From contig NZ_JBDPGJ010000008.1 of NCBI RefSeq assembly GCF_040839445.1, positions 1 to 64,000 of the forward strand: DNA of 64,000 nucleotides, read 5' to 3'. The position numbers and the translations under genes were made by a program. The stretch comes from Aquibium pacificus. GTDB lineage: Bacteria; Pseudomonadota; Alphaproteobacteria; Rhizobiales; Rhizobiaceae. Positions 26,901-36,594 of this stretch are shown here, in pieces (position 1 is the stretch's first letter; every line of letters starts with the position of its first letter). Under the pieces are notes generated by a model. That model had not been told where the DNA came from, did no database searches, and was given only the letters and a program-made list of their open reading frames with translations.

Positions 26901-27221
26901 TCAAGCCTGGCGTTCAGGTACCCGGACAACGAGCCCGTCGAGTTCGTCGCGCACCTTGATCTGGCAGGAAAGCCGCGACGTGGGACGCACGTCGTAGGCG
27001 AAGTCGAGCATGTCCTCTTCCATCGGCTCGGGCTCGCCGACCGCTTCAGCCCAGGCTTCGTCGACATAGACGTGGCAGGTGGCGCAAGCGCAGGCTCCGC
27101 CGCATTCCGCCTCAATGCCCGGAACGGCGTTGCGGATCGCGTTCTCCATGACGGTCGAGCCGTTCTCGGCTTCCACCTCGAATTTCGAACCGTCATGCGC
27201 GATGTAGGTGATCTTGGTCAT
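26901..27221 (-). CDS. 2Fe-2S ferredoxin (adrenodoxin/FdxB type)
   Basis: A 106-residue ferredoxin. Cluster cysteines are in ECGGACACATCHVYV (C-x5-C-x2-C) and TSRLSCQIKV, the vertebrate/ISC-type pattern. The MEEDMLDFAYDVRPTSRLSCQ segment contains the usual acidic interaction helix. The ATG at 27221 is chosen by family length. It probably delivers electrons from the adjacent reductase to oxygenases, haem synthesis or Fe-S assembly. Confidence 0.92.
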   Translation of the reverse strand: MTKITYIAHDGSKFEVEAENGSTVMENAIRNAVPGIEAECGGACACATCHVYVDEAWAEAVGEPEPMEEDMLDFAYDVRPTSRLSCQIKVRDELDGLVVRVPERQA

Positions 27222-27331
27222 TCGGCTGGCCCCGGCGCTACAGACAAGCGGACTTATCGTGTCCGCCCGGCAAGTCAACCGCCGACACGGCCTGTCGGGC
27301 AGGCCGCGGCACGCCGATCCGGAAAAAAGCC

Positions 27332-27706
27332 CTACCGGCTGATCGCAGCGACGAAATCTCGCACTTCGTCGAGCGCGATAGCGAGCTTGCGCAGGTGTTT
27401 CTCGCTCGACGGATCGCTCTCGACATCCCCGGCGATGTCGGCCACCCGAAATGCGCCGATGCCGCGCGCCGCGCCCTTCAGGCCATGCGCAAGCGACAAC
27501 CGTTCGGCCTCCGGCGCGGCACAGATTTTCTCCCGCACGTTCTTGGCCTGGTGGAGGAACATCGACAGCACCTCCTGCTCCAGCGAGCGGTCGCCCATCG
27601 TCTGCCTGGACAGATGGGCGAGGTCCACGGGCCTGTGGCGGGACGGTCCGCAGCTTTCCCCACCCGGCCGCGAAAACGCTACGGCTTCAACACTCGGCAA
27701 CGCCAT
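27332..27706 (-). CDS. HPt-domain phosphotransfer protein
   Basis: A 124-residue single-domain histidine phosphotransfer protein. The active site is readable as LAHGLKGAARGIGAFRVADIA, with His at about residue 74 in the HxLKG-type motif. There is no kinase or receiver adjacent, so the cognate relay is unknown. It is not of the dimeric ChpT type that partners CckA. Divergent from the giant growth-pole protein. Confidence 0.8.
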   Translation of the reverse strand: MALPSVEAVAFSRPGGESCGPSRHRPVDLAHLSRQTMGDRSLEQEVLSMFLHQAKNVREKICAAPEAERLSLAHGLKGAARGIGAFRVADIAGDVESDPSSEKHLRKLAIALDEVRDFVAAISR

Positions 27707-28010
27707 GCTCTTAAACCCGCCTGCACTCTTATGTCCGGGCTCGTATGCGGCCCCGGCTCGACGGAGACCATAATTCCGCCGGGTGGATATGCGGTTAACG
27801 CAGACCGTCGGACTGTGGCGGAAATTTGGTGGACCGGATCAATCGCTGTTAACCTTGTGTTTAAACTTTTACGCATGTGGCGACTTCCGTGTTTCCTTTG
27901 ACCCCCTGTGCCACTACGATACGGGGGCCATATTGCGTCATGCGATCGGGCGGCAGTGCATCGGACGTCACGCGGGTCCGGGCGTAGAAAAAGTACAGGG
28001 TTGAAACGGC
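27707..28010. other. Divergent promoter region between the HPt gene and the growth-pole gene
   Basis: A 304-bp non-coding gap with two GTTAAC-containing spots (27793 and 27848 regions). TTAA appears twice 12 bp apart at 27849-27864, similar to a CtrA box but with an 8-bp instead of a 7-bp spacer. No other structure is seen. Confidence 0.4.
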
Positions 28011-31000
28011 ATGGCTCGCAAACCGACCACGACCAGGAACATCGACAACGACGTCGAAAGGGAGCTCGAGGAAGCCCTCGACATCAACTTCGCCGACGAA
28101 GAGATCGACCTGACCGCCTCGATGGAGGAACTGGAAGCCCAGATCTCCCTTGCCGCCGACGAACTGGCTCGCGAAGGTCGCGGAGAGGCCGCAGTGGCCG
28201 CCGCGAAGAACGCAGTGAAGGAGGCGCCCGCCGAGAAGAAGCCCGCGCCGGCCCCCGCCGCCGCAGGCCCCGCCCGTCCTGCCGAAGAGGCGAATTACCG
28301 TCCTGCCGTCCCCGAAAGCGGGACAGCACGGCCTGCCGCGCCCTTCACGGCCGCCAATGACGACCGCCAGAAGGACCTTACCGCCGTCCTCGCCAATCTT
28401 AACCGCCGCGGTTCGAGCGCGGTCTACTGGACGGTCGCCGTGATTTCGCTTCTGTGGATCGGCGGCGCGATCACGCTCGCCAACCAGCTCTATGCGCCAG
28501 CTATCTGGAACGTCCGCTCGTTCGACGCGCTTCTCGCCACGCCGGGTGCACTCGGCATCGCCGTCGCCGCCGTGCTGCCGCTCATCCTCTTCTGGGCCTT
28601 CGCGCTCCTCGTCCGCCGGGCGCAGGAAATGCGGCTCGCGGCCCAGTCGATGACGGCCCTCGCCTACCGCCTCGCCGAGCCCGAATCGGTGGCGCAGGAC
28701 CGCGTGATGACGATCAGCCAGGCGGTTCGCCGCGAGGTGAACGCAATGGGCGAAGGCATCGAGCGCACGCTGGCGCGTGCGGTCGAACTCGAGACGCTCG
28801 TCCACACCGAGGTCAACGAACTCGAGCGCGCCTATTCGGAAAACGAGCGGCGCATCCGCACCCTCGTCGACGGACTCGGGACCGAGCGCGAGGCGGTGAT
28901 CAGCCATGCCGAGCGCGTCCGCGCATCCATTGCCGGGGCGCACGAGCAGATACGCGAGGAGCTCAACTCGGCGACCGACCTCATCCAGGAGACGGTCTCC
29001 GGAGCATCGAGCAAGCTCACCTATACCATCACCAATGCCGGCGAGGCGCTGGTCGAGCGTTTCAACGAAAGCGGCAATTCGATCTACGGCGCGATCGACG
29101 AGCGGATGGAGAACATCACCGGCCGTCTCAGCACCTCCGGCGAGGCCTTCGCGAGCCTGCTCGACACCCGCATCGCGACGCTCACCGAAAGCACCGAAGC
29201 AGCGACCAGGACGCTCTCGCAGATGCTGGACAGCCGCACCAGCGGAATGGCCTCGCTGCTCGGAGGCGCCACGGATACGCTGACCCAGGAATTCGACCAG
29301 CGTCTGCAGGAGATCGAGCGCACGCTGGCCGAGCGCGGCCGCTCGCTCATCGGCGAGTTCGAAACGCGCGCCCAGGCGCTGGACACCGGCGCCGAGAAGC
29401 TCAACGCCGCGCTGGAGGCCCGTTCCCGCCAGATCAACGAGGCGCTCGCCGAGCGTACCCGCGACATCGCCGATGCGTTCCGCAAGGGCAGCGAGAACAT
29501 CACCCATGCGGCCGAGGACAGCCGGGCGAAGGTCGATGCCGACATGAATGCGCTCGTCCAGTCCACCTCGGCCATGCTCGAGGCGCGCGCGTCGGAGTTC
29601 TCCGACCGGCTCGAAGCCGGGCGCGGCCGCATGACGGACATGCTGGACGCCGACCTGCGGCATCTCGAGGATGCCCGATCCGACCTCGAAGGCGTGGTGT
29701 CGGGCTATCTGGAAAGGCTGTCGGAGGGCCGCGGCAGTCTCACCCGTGCCCTGGAGGGAGACCTTTCGGCCGTGGACACCGCTTTCGCGGGTCAGCTCGA
29801 CAAGATCGGCGGCAGCCGCCAGCAGTTCATCCAGGCCCTCCACGGCGAGATCGAGGGCATCGACGGCGCGGTCGAGGCGAGCCTCAACAAGCTTGCCGAA
29901 CGCCGTAGCAGCCTCACGCAGGCGCTGCATGGCGAGATCGAGAACGTGGAGAACGCATTCGCGGCCAATCTGGAACGCCTGGCGCGGGGCCGCAGCGACC
30001 TCACCGCCGCGCTCAACCAGGACCTCGAGGGTCTCGGGGATGCGCGCGCAGAGATCGACGCCGTCGTCGCCGGACACATCGGCAAGCTCGCGGAAGGGCG
30101 CAAGCTGTTCCGCAAGGCGCTCGACGACGATCTTGGGCATCTCGCGCAGACGCGGGCCGAAATCGACGACGTGGTCGTGGGTCATCTCGGCAAGCTCGCC
30201 GAAAGCCGCGCGTCGCTGACGCATGCGCTCGAAAGCGACCTGGCGAACGTGGACGGCGTCGTCACGGCCCATCTCGACAGGATCGGCGATGGAAGACGCA
30301 GCCTGACGGAGGCGCTCGACGCCGACCTCTCACGCCTCGGCGAGACGCGGGCGGAGATCGATGCCGCGGCGGCTGCGCATCTGGAATCGTTCGCCCAGCG
30401 CCGCGACGCGCTGACCGAGGCCCTCAAGGCGGACCTCGCACGCATCGACACCACGGCGACCTCCCATCTTGAAAACATCGCTCAGCGCCGCGATTCGCTG
30501 GCCGAGGTCCTGCAATCGGATCTCGCCCAGGTCGAGGCCGCCGCCGCCGCCCACATGGACACGATCTCGCAACACCGCAGTTCGCTGGCCCAGGTCCTGC
30601 AATCGGACCTCGCCCAGATCGAGAGCGCGGCTGCCGCCCACATGGACGACATCGCCCAGCATCGGGCGACGCTGACCGAGGCGCTGCAATCCGACCTCGC
30701 GCGCATCGACACGACGGCTGCATCCCAGCTCGGCAGCATCGCCCAGCAGAGGGACGCTCTGACGCAAGCCCTGCAGGCTGACCTCGCCCAGATCGACGCA
30801 GCGACCGCCTCTCATCTGGAAAAAGTGGCGCAGCGCCGCGATTCGCTGACCGAATCGCTGCAGGCGGACCTCGTCAAGATCGAGACCGCGGTGGCCAGCC
30901 AGCTCGACATTCTCTCGGAAGGCAGGAGCGTCCTCACGCAGGCCCTCCAGGGCGATCTGGAGAACGTCGGTCAGGCGCTTGCCGATCATTCCGAGAAGCT

Positions 31001-34000
31001 GGCCCAGGCCCGCTCGATGCTGACCGGCGCGATCCACGAAGATCTCCAGCAGCTCGACCAATCGCGCGCCGAGATCGACGGCATCGTCGTCGGCCACATC
31101 TCCAAGCTCTCCGAAGGGCGCAAGCTCTTCAAGCAGGCGCTCGACGACGATCTCGGCCGCCTGGCTGGGGCAAAGTCGGAGATCGACGAGGTGGTCACCA
31201 GCCATGTGGCAAGGCTGGCGGAAGGCCGCAGCACGCTTTCGCAGGCTCTTGACGCCGACATGCAACAGATCGAGCACGCTCGGACGGGCATCGAGACCAT
31301 CGTCTCCGACCAGCTCGCACGTCTTTCGGAAGGCCGGGACCATCTCACCCAGGCCATGGAGGCAGACCTCGTGCGCCTGTCGGAGACCCGCGATCTCATC
31401 GATCAGGCGGTCGCCGAGCAGGTCGCGCGCCTCGCCGACGGCAGGCACGTCCTCACCGAGGCGCTGGACGAGGATCTCGCGAAGCTCGCGGACACCCGCG
31501 CGCTCATCGATTCGGTCGTCAAGGAGCACCTCGACAATCTGGCGGACCGCCGCCACGAACTGTCGACCGCGCTCGACGAGGATCTGCGCAAGATTTCCGA
31601 GGCTAGCCAGGCCATCGACGGCTCGGTCACCACGCACGTCTCCAAGCTTGCGGAAGGCCGCAACATCATGACGCGCGCACTCGAGCAGGACCTCGGAAGA
31701 CTCGCCGACACGCGCGCGGCAGTGGATGCCGCGCTCCAGGCGCACCTGGAACTATTGTCATCCAGCCGCGGCGAGATCACATCCGCTCTGTCGGGTGACG
31801 TCGAAAAGATTGAGGAGGCGTTCCGCCGCCAGACCGGCGTCATCGAGGAACGGACCGACACCATGCAGCGCGCCCTCGGCGTAGGCATCGAGAACGTCCG
31901 CGCCGCGATCGAGAACAGCGCCATCGTCGTGGCGGGTTCGCTGCGCGACAAGGTCATCGAGATCACGTCGACGCTCACCAACGAGGCCGGCCGCGTCTTC
32001 ACCGACGCCGACGAGAAGATCGCGCACAGGATCGATCTGACGGCCAACACGCTCGCCGCCCGCGCCGGGGACTTCGCCTCCGCCTTTGACGAGGCCGAGC
32101 GCCGGCTCGGCGAGCGCGTCGACGTATCGGGCGAGAAAATTTCGCAGCGCGCCGCCGAACTGGCCGACGTGTTCGAACAGACCGACCGGAAGCTCGCCGA
32201 ACGTGCAGACCAGACGGCCATCATGCTCTCCTCGCGCGCCGACGACATCGCCAAGCGGTTCTCCGACGCCGACGAGATGCTGCTCGCCCGCGCCGAGGCG
32301 ACCGCCCGCGCTCTGGAGGAGCGCTCGGGCGGAATGGCGGCCACCTTCGACGAGACCGATCGGAAGTTGCTCGCAAGAGCCGAGGCCACCGCCCGCGCGC
32401 TTGAAGAGCGCTCGCAGGGCATCGCGACGGCATTCGACGAGGCCGACCAGAAGCTGCTCGCAAGGGTCGAAGAGACGGCCCGCACGCTCGACGAACGCTC
32501 GCGCGGCATTGCCGGGACCTTCGACGAAGCCGACCGCACGCTGATCGCCCGCGCCGAGGCCACCGCCCGCACGCTGGAAGATCGGGCACGCGGCATCGCG
32601 GGTACCTTCGACGAGGCCGACCAGAGGCTTCTCGAACGGCTCCAGGAAACCGCCCGTGCCATCGAGGAACGGGCACGCGGCATCACCGATACGTTCGACG
32701 ACGCTGACCAGAGGCTCATCGCCCGCCTGGGCGAAACCGTCCGCACTATCGAGGAACGTGCGACCGGCGTAGCGGGCAGCTTCGACGAAGCCGACCGGCG
32801 GCTTGCCACCCGGCTCGAAGAGACCCTGCGGGCCATGGAGGATCGTGCCCGCGGTGTCGCCGGCACCTTCGACGAGGCGGACCAGCGGCTGGCCGCCCGT
32901 CTTGAAGAGACGGCCAACACCCTCGAAGAGCGTTCCCGCGGCATCATCGGCGGCTTCGAGCAGTCGGAACAGCGCATGCTCGCGCGGGCCGACAGCACGG
33001 CACAGACGCTCGAAGAGCGCGCCAAGGGCATCTCGGCCGCCTTCGACGAAGCGGAACGCCGCATCTACGTGCGCGCCGAAAGCACGACGCAGTCGCTGCT
33101 CGAACATTCGAAGGGCATCGCCGGCGCCTACGAGCAGGCGGAGAAGCGGATGATCGAACGGGCCGACCGCACCGCGGAGACGCTGCTGGACCGTTCGTCG
33201 ACCATCGCCGGCACCTTCGGCGAGGCGGGCGACCGTCTCGTCGAGCGGGCGGAGAGCACGGCGGATGCGCTGCTCCAGCGTTCGTCGGCCATCACCGGCG
33301 CGTTCGACGAAGCGGGCAACCGCCTGATCGAACGGGTGGACCGCACGGCGGATACCCTGCTCCAGCGCTCATCGACAGTCGCCGGCGCCTTCGACGAGGC
33401 GGGCGAACGCCTGATCGAGCGGGTGGAAAGCACCACCCACTCGCTGGTGGAGCGTTCCGGCGTGATCGCCGACACGTTCGACGGCGCCGACCGCCGGATT
33501 GCGGCGCGCACGCGCCAGACCTCCGAGGAACTGGAAGCTCGCACCGCCCAGATCGACGCGGCACTGTCCAACGTCGAAAAGCGCCTCGGCGACAGCGCCG
33601 ACGCCGTCACGGTGCGCGTCAGCGGCCAGATCACCGAAGTGGAACAGCGGCTTGCCGCGAGTTCCGAGCGCATCGGCCAGAAGCTGGTCGAGCAGGTCGC
33701 CAACACCGAGACGCAGCTGGTCTCGCGCGCCAACGTGATCGCGGAGACCTTCTCGGCCGTGAACCAGCATATCGGGCAGAGCACGTCCGAGGCGGCTGCC
33801 ACGCTCGACGCCCGCACGCGCGAACTCAACGAAATGCTGGCGAACCGTGCCCTCGAGATGGGCAAGGTCCTCGACGAGAAGGCACGACCGCTCATCGACA
33901 GCTTCGCCGAGAGCGGCGGCGATCTCCAGAGGAGCCTCGAAGCGGCCACCCAAAAGGCGACGGAACGGCTTCGCTCCGAGAACGCCGCCCTGGTCAACGC

Positions 34001-35453
34001 GATCGCCAGCCGCACGGCCGAGACGCTGTCGGCCATGGAAGGCGCGCGCGAAAGCCTCTCCGGTAACATCAACGAAATCCTGGATCGTCTGTCGCTGTCC
34101 AACGCGAAGCTCAGCGATCTCGTCGGATCCGCGACGCGCAACCTCGGCGCCATCGACGAGCAGCTTACCGGTTCGACCGCGGCGTTCTCGGCAACGACCG
34201 AAAAGGCATCGCAGACCATCTCCAGCTCCGCGCGGCTCATCGACACCAACGCGAACCGGCTGGCGGAGGTGTCCTCGCAGGCGCTCAAGGAGGTTGCCGC
34301 GATCGCCAGCCGCTTCGACGATCATGGGCGGCTGCTCGCCCAGGCGCGGGAGATGCTTGGCTCGGCGGAGGCCAGCCTTTCCTCCACCATGGAGGAACGC
34401 CAGGCCGCACTGGAAGAACTCGCGGTCGGTCTGGTCAAGAAGTCCGAGGATATCGAGCGCGTGATGCGCTCCTTCGAGGGCATCGTCGGCAAGGCGATCG
34501 AAAAGGTCGAGGGCCGCACGCTCTCTTCGACGCAGCATATCCGCGACGCCATTGCCGAGGTCGTCGAGGCCGCGACGGAGCGCTTCTCCGGTGCGACCGA
34601 GGAGATCCGGCGTACCGCCAGCGAGATTCGCTCCGAACTGGAAGAGACACGTTCGGAACTGAAGCGGGGTGTCCTCGAACTGCCGGAGGAAGCCCGCGAA
34701 TCCACCGGTGCGATCCGTCGCGCGGTCGGCGAGCAGATCGCGGCGCTGAAGGAACTGGCCGACATCGTCGCCAAGTCCGGACGCATGTACGACGTTACGG
34801 ACTCTGCTCCGGCGCCCGTGCAGGTTCGGCATCAGGCGCAGCCGGTCGCTGAGCCTGCTCCGGCTTCGGCTTTCCCGCAGCCCGTCCGTCCCGCGCCTAC
34901 GCCGCGGCGTGCTCCCGAGATGGACACGCGCGTGGCCGAACCGGTCCTTCGCGGAACGCTCGAACATGACCGCGTGAGCGAACCCGCTCCCGCTGACCGT
35001 GACGGCGCACAACAGGACGGCTGGGTGCAGAACCTGCTGCGCCGGGCATCGCGCGAGGAAGAGCCGAAGGCGGCGCCAGCGCCGGCGCCGGCCGAGCGCT
35101 CGCCTCTCCACGTGGTGGAATCGCTCAACTCGCTGTCGGTCGACATCGCTCGTGCGATCGACCACGAGGCGTCGATCGAGCTCTGGCAGCGCTACCGGCG
35201 GGGAGAACGCAACGTCTTCACGCGCCGACTCTATACGCTGAAGGGCCAGCAGACCTTCGACGAGATCCGCCGCAAGTACCAGATCGATGGAGAATTCCGC
35301 TCCGCCGTCGACCGCTATTGCGAGGATTTCGAGAAGCTGCTGCAGGACGTCTCGCGCAACGACCGCGACAACATGGTCACGCAGACTTACCTGACGTCCG
35401 ATACCGGCAAGGTCTACACGATGCTGGCCCATGCCAGTGGCCGGTTGCGGTAG
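28011..35453 (+). CDS. Giant coiled-coil membrane protein, growth pole ring (GPR/RgsE)-like
   Basis: A 2480-residue protein. A cytosolic N-terminus of about 135 residues (acidic, then Ala/Pro-rich) precedes two transmembrane helices (about 138-160 and 178-202). Nearly all the rest is helical. Residues 544-1258 are 22 units of 29 or 36 residues (consensus ALxxDLxxI...HLxxLAxxRxxLTx); residues 1359-1851 are 17 exact 29-residue units (consensus FDEADxRLxARxEETARTLEERxRGIAGT). The C-terminal 110 residues (from LHVVESLNSL) are a conserved globular region ending near the polar tail. Size, two N-terminal helices and apolipoprotein-like repeats match the GPR protein of Agrobacterium and RgsE of Sinorhizobium, needed for polar growth; that assignment is inference from architecture. 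A strong terminator follows. Confidence 0.85.
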   Translation: MARKPTTTRNIDNDVERELEEALDINFADEEIDLTASMEELEAQISLAADELAREGRGEAAVAAAKNAVKEAPAEKKPAPAPAAAGPARPAEEANYRPAVPESGTARPAAPFTAANDDRQKDLTAVLANLNRRGSSAVYWTVAVISLLWIGGAITLANQLYAPAIWNVRSFDALLATPGALGIAVAAVLPLILFWAFALLVRRAQEMRLAAQSMTALAYRLAEPESVAQDRVMTISQAVRREVNAMGEGIERTLARAVELETLVHTEVNELERAYSENERRIRTLVDGLGTEREAVISHAERVRASIAGAHEQIREELNSATDLIQETVSGASSKLTYTITNAGEALVERFNESGNSIYGAIDERMENITGRLSTSGEAFASLLDTRIATLTESTEAATRTLSQMLDSRTSGMASLLGGATDTLTQEFDQRLQEIERTLAERGRSLIGEFETRAQALDTGAEKLNAALEARSRQINEALAERTRDIADAFRKGSENITHAAEDSRAKVDADMNALVQSTSAMLEARASEFSDRLEAGRGRMTDMLDADLRHLEDARSDLEGVVSGYLERLSEGRGSLTRALEGDLSAVDTAFAGQLDKIGGSRQQFIQALHGEIEGIDGAVEASLNKLAERRSSLTQALHGEIENVENAFAANLERLARGRSDLTAALNQDLEGLGDARAEIDAVVAGHIGKLAEGRKLFRKALDDDLGHLAQTRAEIDDVVVGHLGKLAESRASLTHALESDLANVDGVVTAHLDRIGDGRRSLTEALDADLSRLGETRAEIDAAAAAHLESFAQRRDALTEALKADLARIDTTATSHLENIAQRRDSLAEVLQSDLAQVEAAAAAHMDTISQHRSSLAQVLQSDLAQIESAAAAHMDDIAQHRATLTEALQSDLARIDTTAASQLGSIAQQRDALTQALQADLAQIDAATASHLEKVAQRRDSLTESLQADLVKIETAVASQLDILSEGRSVLTQALQGDLENVGQALADHSEKLAQARSMLTGAIHEDLQQLDQSRAEIDGIVVGHISKLSEGRKLFKQALDDDLGRLAGAKSEIDEVVTSHVARLAEGRSTLSQALDADMQQIEHARTGIETIVSDQLARLSEGRDHLTQAMEADLVRLSETRDLIDQAVAEQVARLADGRHVLTEALDEDLAKLADTRALIDSVVKEHLDNLADRRHELSTALDEDLRKISEASQAIDGSVTTHVSKLAEGRNIMTRALEQDLGRLADTRAAVDAALQAHLELLSSSRGEITSALSGDVEKIEEAFRRQTGVIEERTDTMQRALGVGIENVRAAIENSAIVVAGSLRDKVIEITSTLTNEAGRVFTDADEKIAHRIDLTANTLAARAGDFASAFDEAERRLGERVDVSGEKISQRAAELADVFEQTDRKLAERADQTAIMLSSRADDIAKRFSDADEMLLARAEATARALEERSGGMAATFDETDRKLLARAEATARALEERSQGIATAFDEADQKLLARVEETARTLDERSRGIAGTFDEADRTLIARAEATARTLEDRARGIAGTFDEADQRLLERLQETARAIEERARGITDTFDDADQRLIARLGETVRTIEERATGVAGSFDEADRRLATRLEETLRAMEDRARGVAGTFDEADQRLAARLEETANTLEERSRGIIGGFEQSEQRMLARADSTAQTLEERAKGISAAFDEAERRIYVRAESTTQSLLEHSKGIAGAYEQAEKRMIERADRTAETLLDRSSTIAGTFGEAGDRLVERAESTADALLQRSSAITGAFDEAGNRLIERVDRTADTLLQRSSTVAGAFDEAGERLIERVESTTHSLVERSGVIADTFDGADRRIAARTRQTSEELEARTAQIDAALSNVEKRLGDSADAVTVRVSGQITEVEQRLAASSERIGQKLVEQVANTETQLVSRANVIAETFSAVNQHIGQSTSEAAATLDARTRELNEMLANRALEMGKVLDEKARPLIDSFAESGGDLQRSLEAATQKATERLRSENAALVNAIASRTAETLSAMEGARESLSGNINEILDRLSLSNAKLSDLVGSATRNLGAIDEQLTGSTAAFSATTEKASQTISSSARLIDTNANRLAEVSSQALKEVAAIASRFDDHGRLLAQAREMLGSAEASLSSTMEERQAALEELAVGLVKKSEDIERVMRSFEGIVGKAIEKVEGRTLSSTQHIRDAIAEVVEAATERFSGATEEIRRTASEIRSELEETRSELKRGVLELPEEARESTGAIRRAVGEQIAALKELADIVAKSGRMYDVTDSAPAPVQVRHQAQPVAEPAPASAFPQPVRPAPTPRRAPEMDTRVAEPVLRGTLEHDRVSEPAPADRDGAQQDGWVQNLLRRASREEEPKAAPAPAPAERSPLHVVESLNSLSVDIARAIDHEASIELWQRYRRGERNVFTRRLYTLKGQQTFDEIRRKYQIDGEFRSAVDRYCEDFEKLLQDVSRNDRDNMVTQTYLTSDTGKVYTMLAHASGRLR

Positions 35454-35496
35454 CAGGCACGATCTGAGGCCCGGAGAACGCCGGGCACTTGACAGC

Positions 35497-35530
35497 AAAG
35501 CTGCGCTGCCTCCCGAGGCAGCGCAGCTTT
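35497..35530 (+). terminator. Strong rho-independent terminator after the giant growth-pole gene
   Basis: A perfect 15-bp stem (AAAGCTGCGCTGCCT with its complement) and 4-nt loop, ending in TTT, lies 43 bp after the stop codon. Confidence 0.85.
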
Positions 35531-35610
35531 CCATTCAGGCGGAGGCCGACCGCTGACAACGTTCCGCCCGCGCACCCGCCCCCGACGATTGGCGGCGCCA
35601 CCACCTCACC

Positions 35611-35799
35611 TTCGTCATCCAAGGGCGAAGCAGCCGCGAAGCGGCGTCGCGTAGACCCTGGGATCCATGCCTGAGCATCGCAGAAGCGTGAGGCAGTGCA
35701 GGAAACCGCCATTCGTCCGCCACCCCACCCGTCACCTCCTCTCACGCATAGATCCCCGGCTCTCCCTGCGCTGCGCTCCGGTCGGCCGAGGATGACGAA
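35611..35799. repeat. Mosaic palindromic intergenic repeat, copy 1
   Basis: A 189-bp unit bounded by 10-bp terminal inverted repeats (TTCGTCATCC / GGATGACGAA). It is closely related along its length to copy 2 at 35841-36026. Internal inverted repeats suggest folded RNA or DNA. No open frame is convincing. It resembles the mosaic palindromic elements known from rhizobial genomes. Confidence 0.8.
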
Positions 35800-35840
35800 G
35801 CGGAAGGGAACGGTGCTCGGTTGGCGACAGCCCCCACACC

Positions 35841-36026
35841 TTCGTCATCCCAGGGCGAAGCAGCCGCGCAGCGGCGTCGCGCAGACCCTGGGATCCATGC
35901 CTGAGAATACCGGCAGCATGAGATGGCGCAGGAAGCCGCGACTCGGCCACGTCGCCCGTCACCACGTCTCAGGCCTGGATCCACGGCGCTCCCTCCGCTG
36001 CGCTCCGGTTGGCCGAGGATGACGAA
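35841..36026. repeat. Mosaic palindromic intergenic repeat, copy 2
   Basis: A 186-bp tandem copy of the preceding repeat (period 230 bp) with the same TTCGTCATCC / GGATGACGAA ends. Inner arms: ATCCCAGGG 35847-35855 with CCCTGGGAT 35886-35894 (9/9), and 35893-35906 with 35967-35980 (13/14). The remaining sequence to 36151 shows no gene or further structure. Confidence 0.8.
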
Positions 36027-36151
36027 CCGGAGGGGCGGCCGGCGTGGATGAGATCGGGCCCAACCTCAGCCGGATCAACGACTTCCTCGAATTCCATCCA
36101 CGCATCCATCACCCGCGGCACACTGCCCGCCGGTGAGCGAAGGGATGCGAC

Positions 36152-36565
36152 ATGAACGTACATGCGGCAACGGTGGACGAAAGGATGCTTCGGCGCGTCA
36201 TGGCGCTGCTCGTCTCCTTCGCCGCCATGGCCGAGCAGGCCGCAACGCGCTCAGCGCCGGTCCGCTGGTTCGTGCTCGTCCTCCTGCGCTATGCGGAGGC
36301 GGTGTCGGAAAGCTACGTGCTCGAGACGGCGGGAATGCCGCTCTCGGAATTTGAAGGGATCGCGCCGGACGGCAACAACCCCGACGACGCGCTGCGGCTC
36401 GCCGCGCGCTTCTACGCGCTGGCCGCGGCGCTCTGCACGCTGTTGCCCCTCGGGGGCGGATTCGACTGGCGATCCGTGCAGCCCGGCCGGGTATCCGGCC
36501 ACGCCGCGTCGGGCTCCCGCCTCCGCTTCAGCGGCCCGACATGGAATCCGAACAACACCTCGTAG
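36152..36565 (+). CDS. Hypothetical protein with hydrophobic helices
   Basis: A 137-residue frame with GAAGGGA upstream of the ATG and high third-position GC. It has two moderately hydrophobic helices (MALLVSFAAMAEQAA and RWFVLVLLRYAEAV, about 17-50; another near 82-100). No known domain is recognised. It lies between the intergenic repeats and the converging MCE operon. Probably real, but support is limited to coding character. Confidence 0.5.
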   Translation: MNVHAATVDERMLRRVMALLVSFAAMAEQAATRSAPVRWFVLVLLRYAEAVSESYVLETAGMPLSEFEGIAPDGNNPDDALRLAARFYALAAALCTLLPLGGGFDWRSVQPGRVSGHAASGSRLRFSGPTWNPNNTS

Positions 36566-36594
36566 TCCGGCGGAGCGCCCGGCCGCCGATGGTA

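Noticed and set aside
27332..27706. HPt protein as the CckA partner ChpT
   Set aside because: ChpT is a larger dimeric protein resembling a degenerate kinase; this is a short single-domain HPt of another type.
27849..27864. CtrA-like TTAA-N-TTAA site upstream of the growth-pole gene
   Set aside because: The spacer is 8 bp rather than 7, and flanking consensus bases are missing; too weak to annotate as a site.
29640..33563. Regular DNA repeats of 87 and 108 bp resembling a repeat array
   Set aside because: They are in-frame codon repeats of a coiled-coil protein; there are no unique spacers or cas genes, so it is not a CRISPR array.
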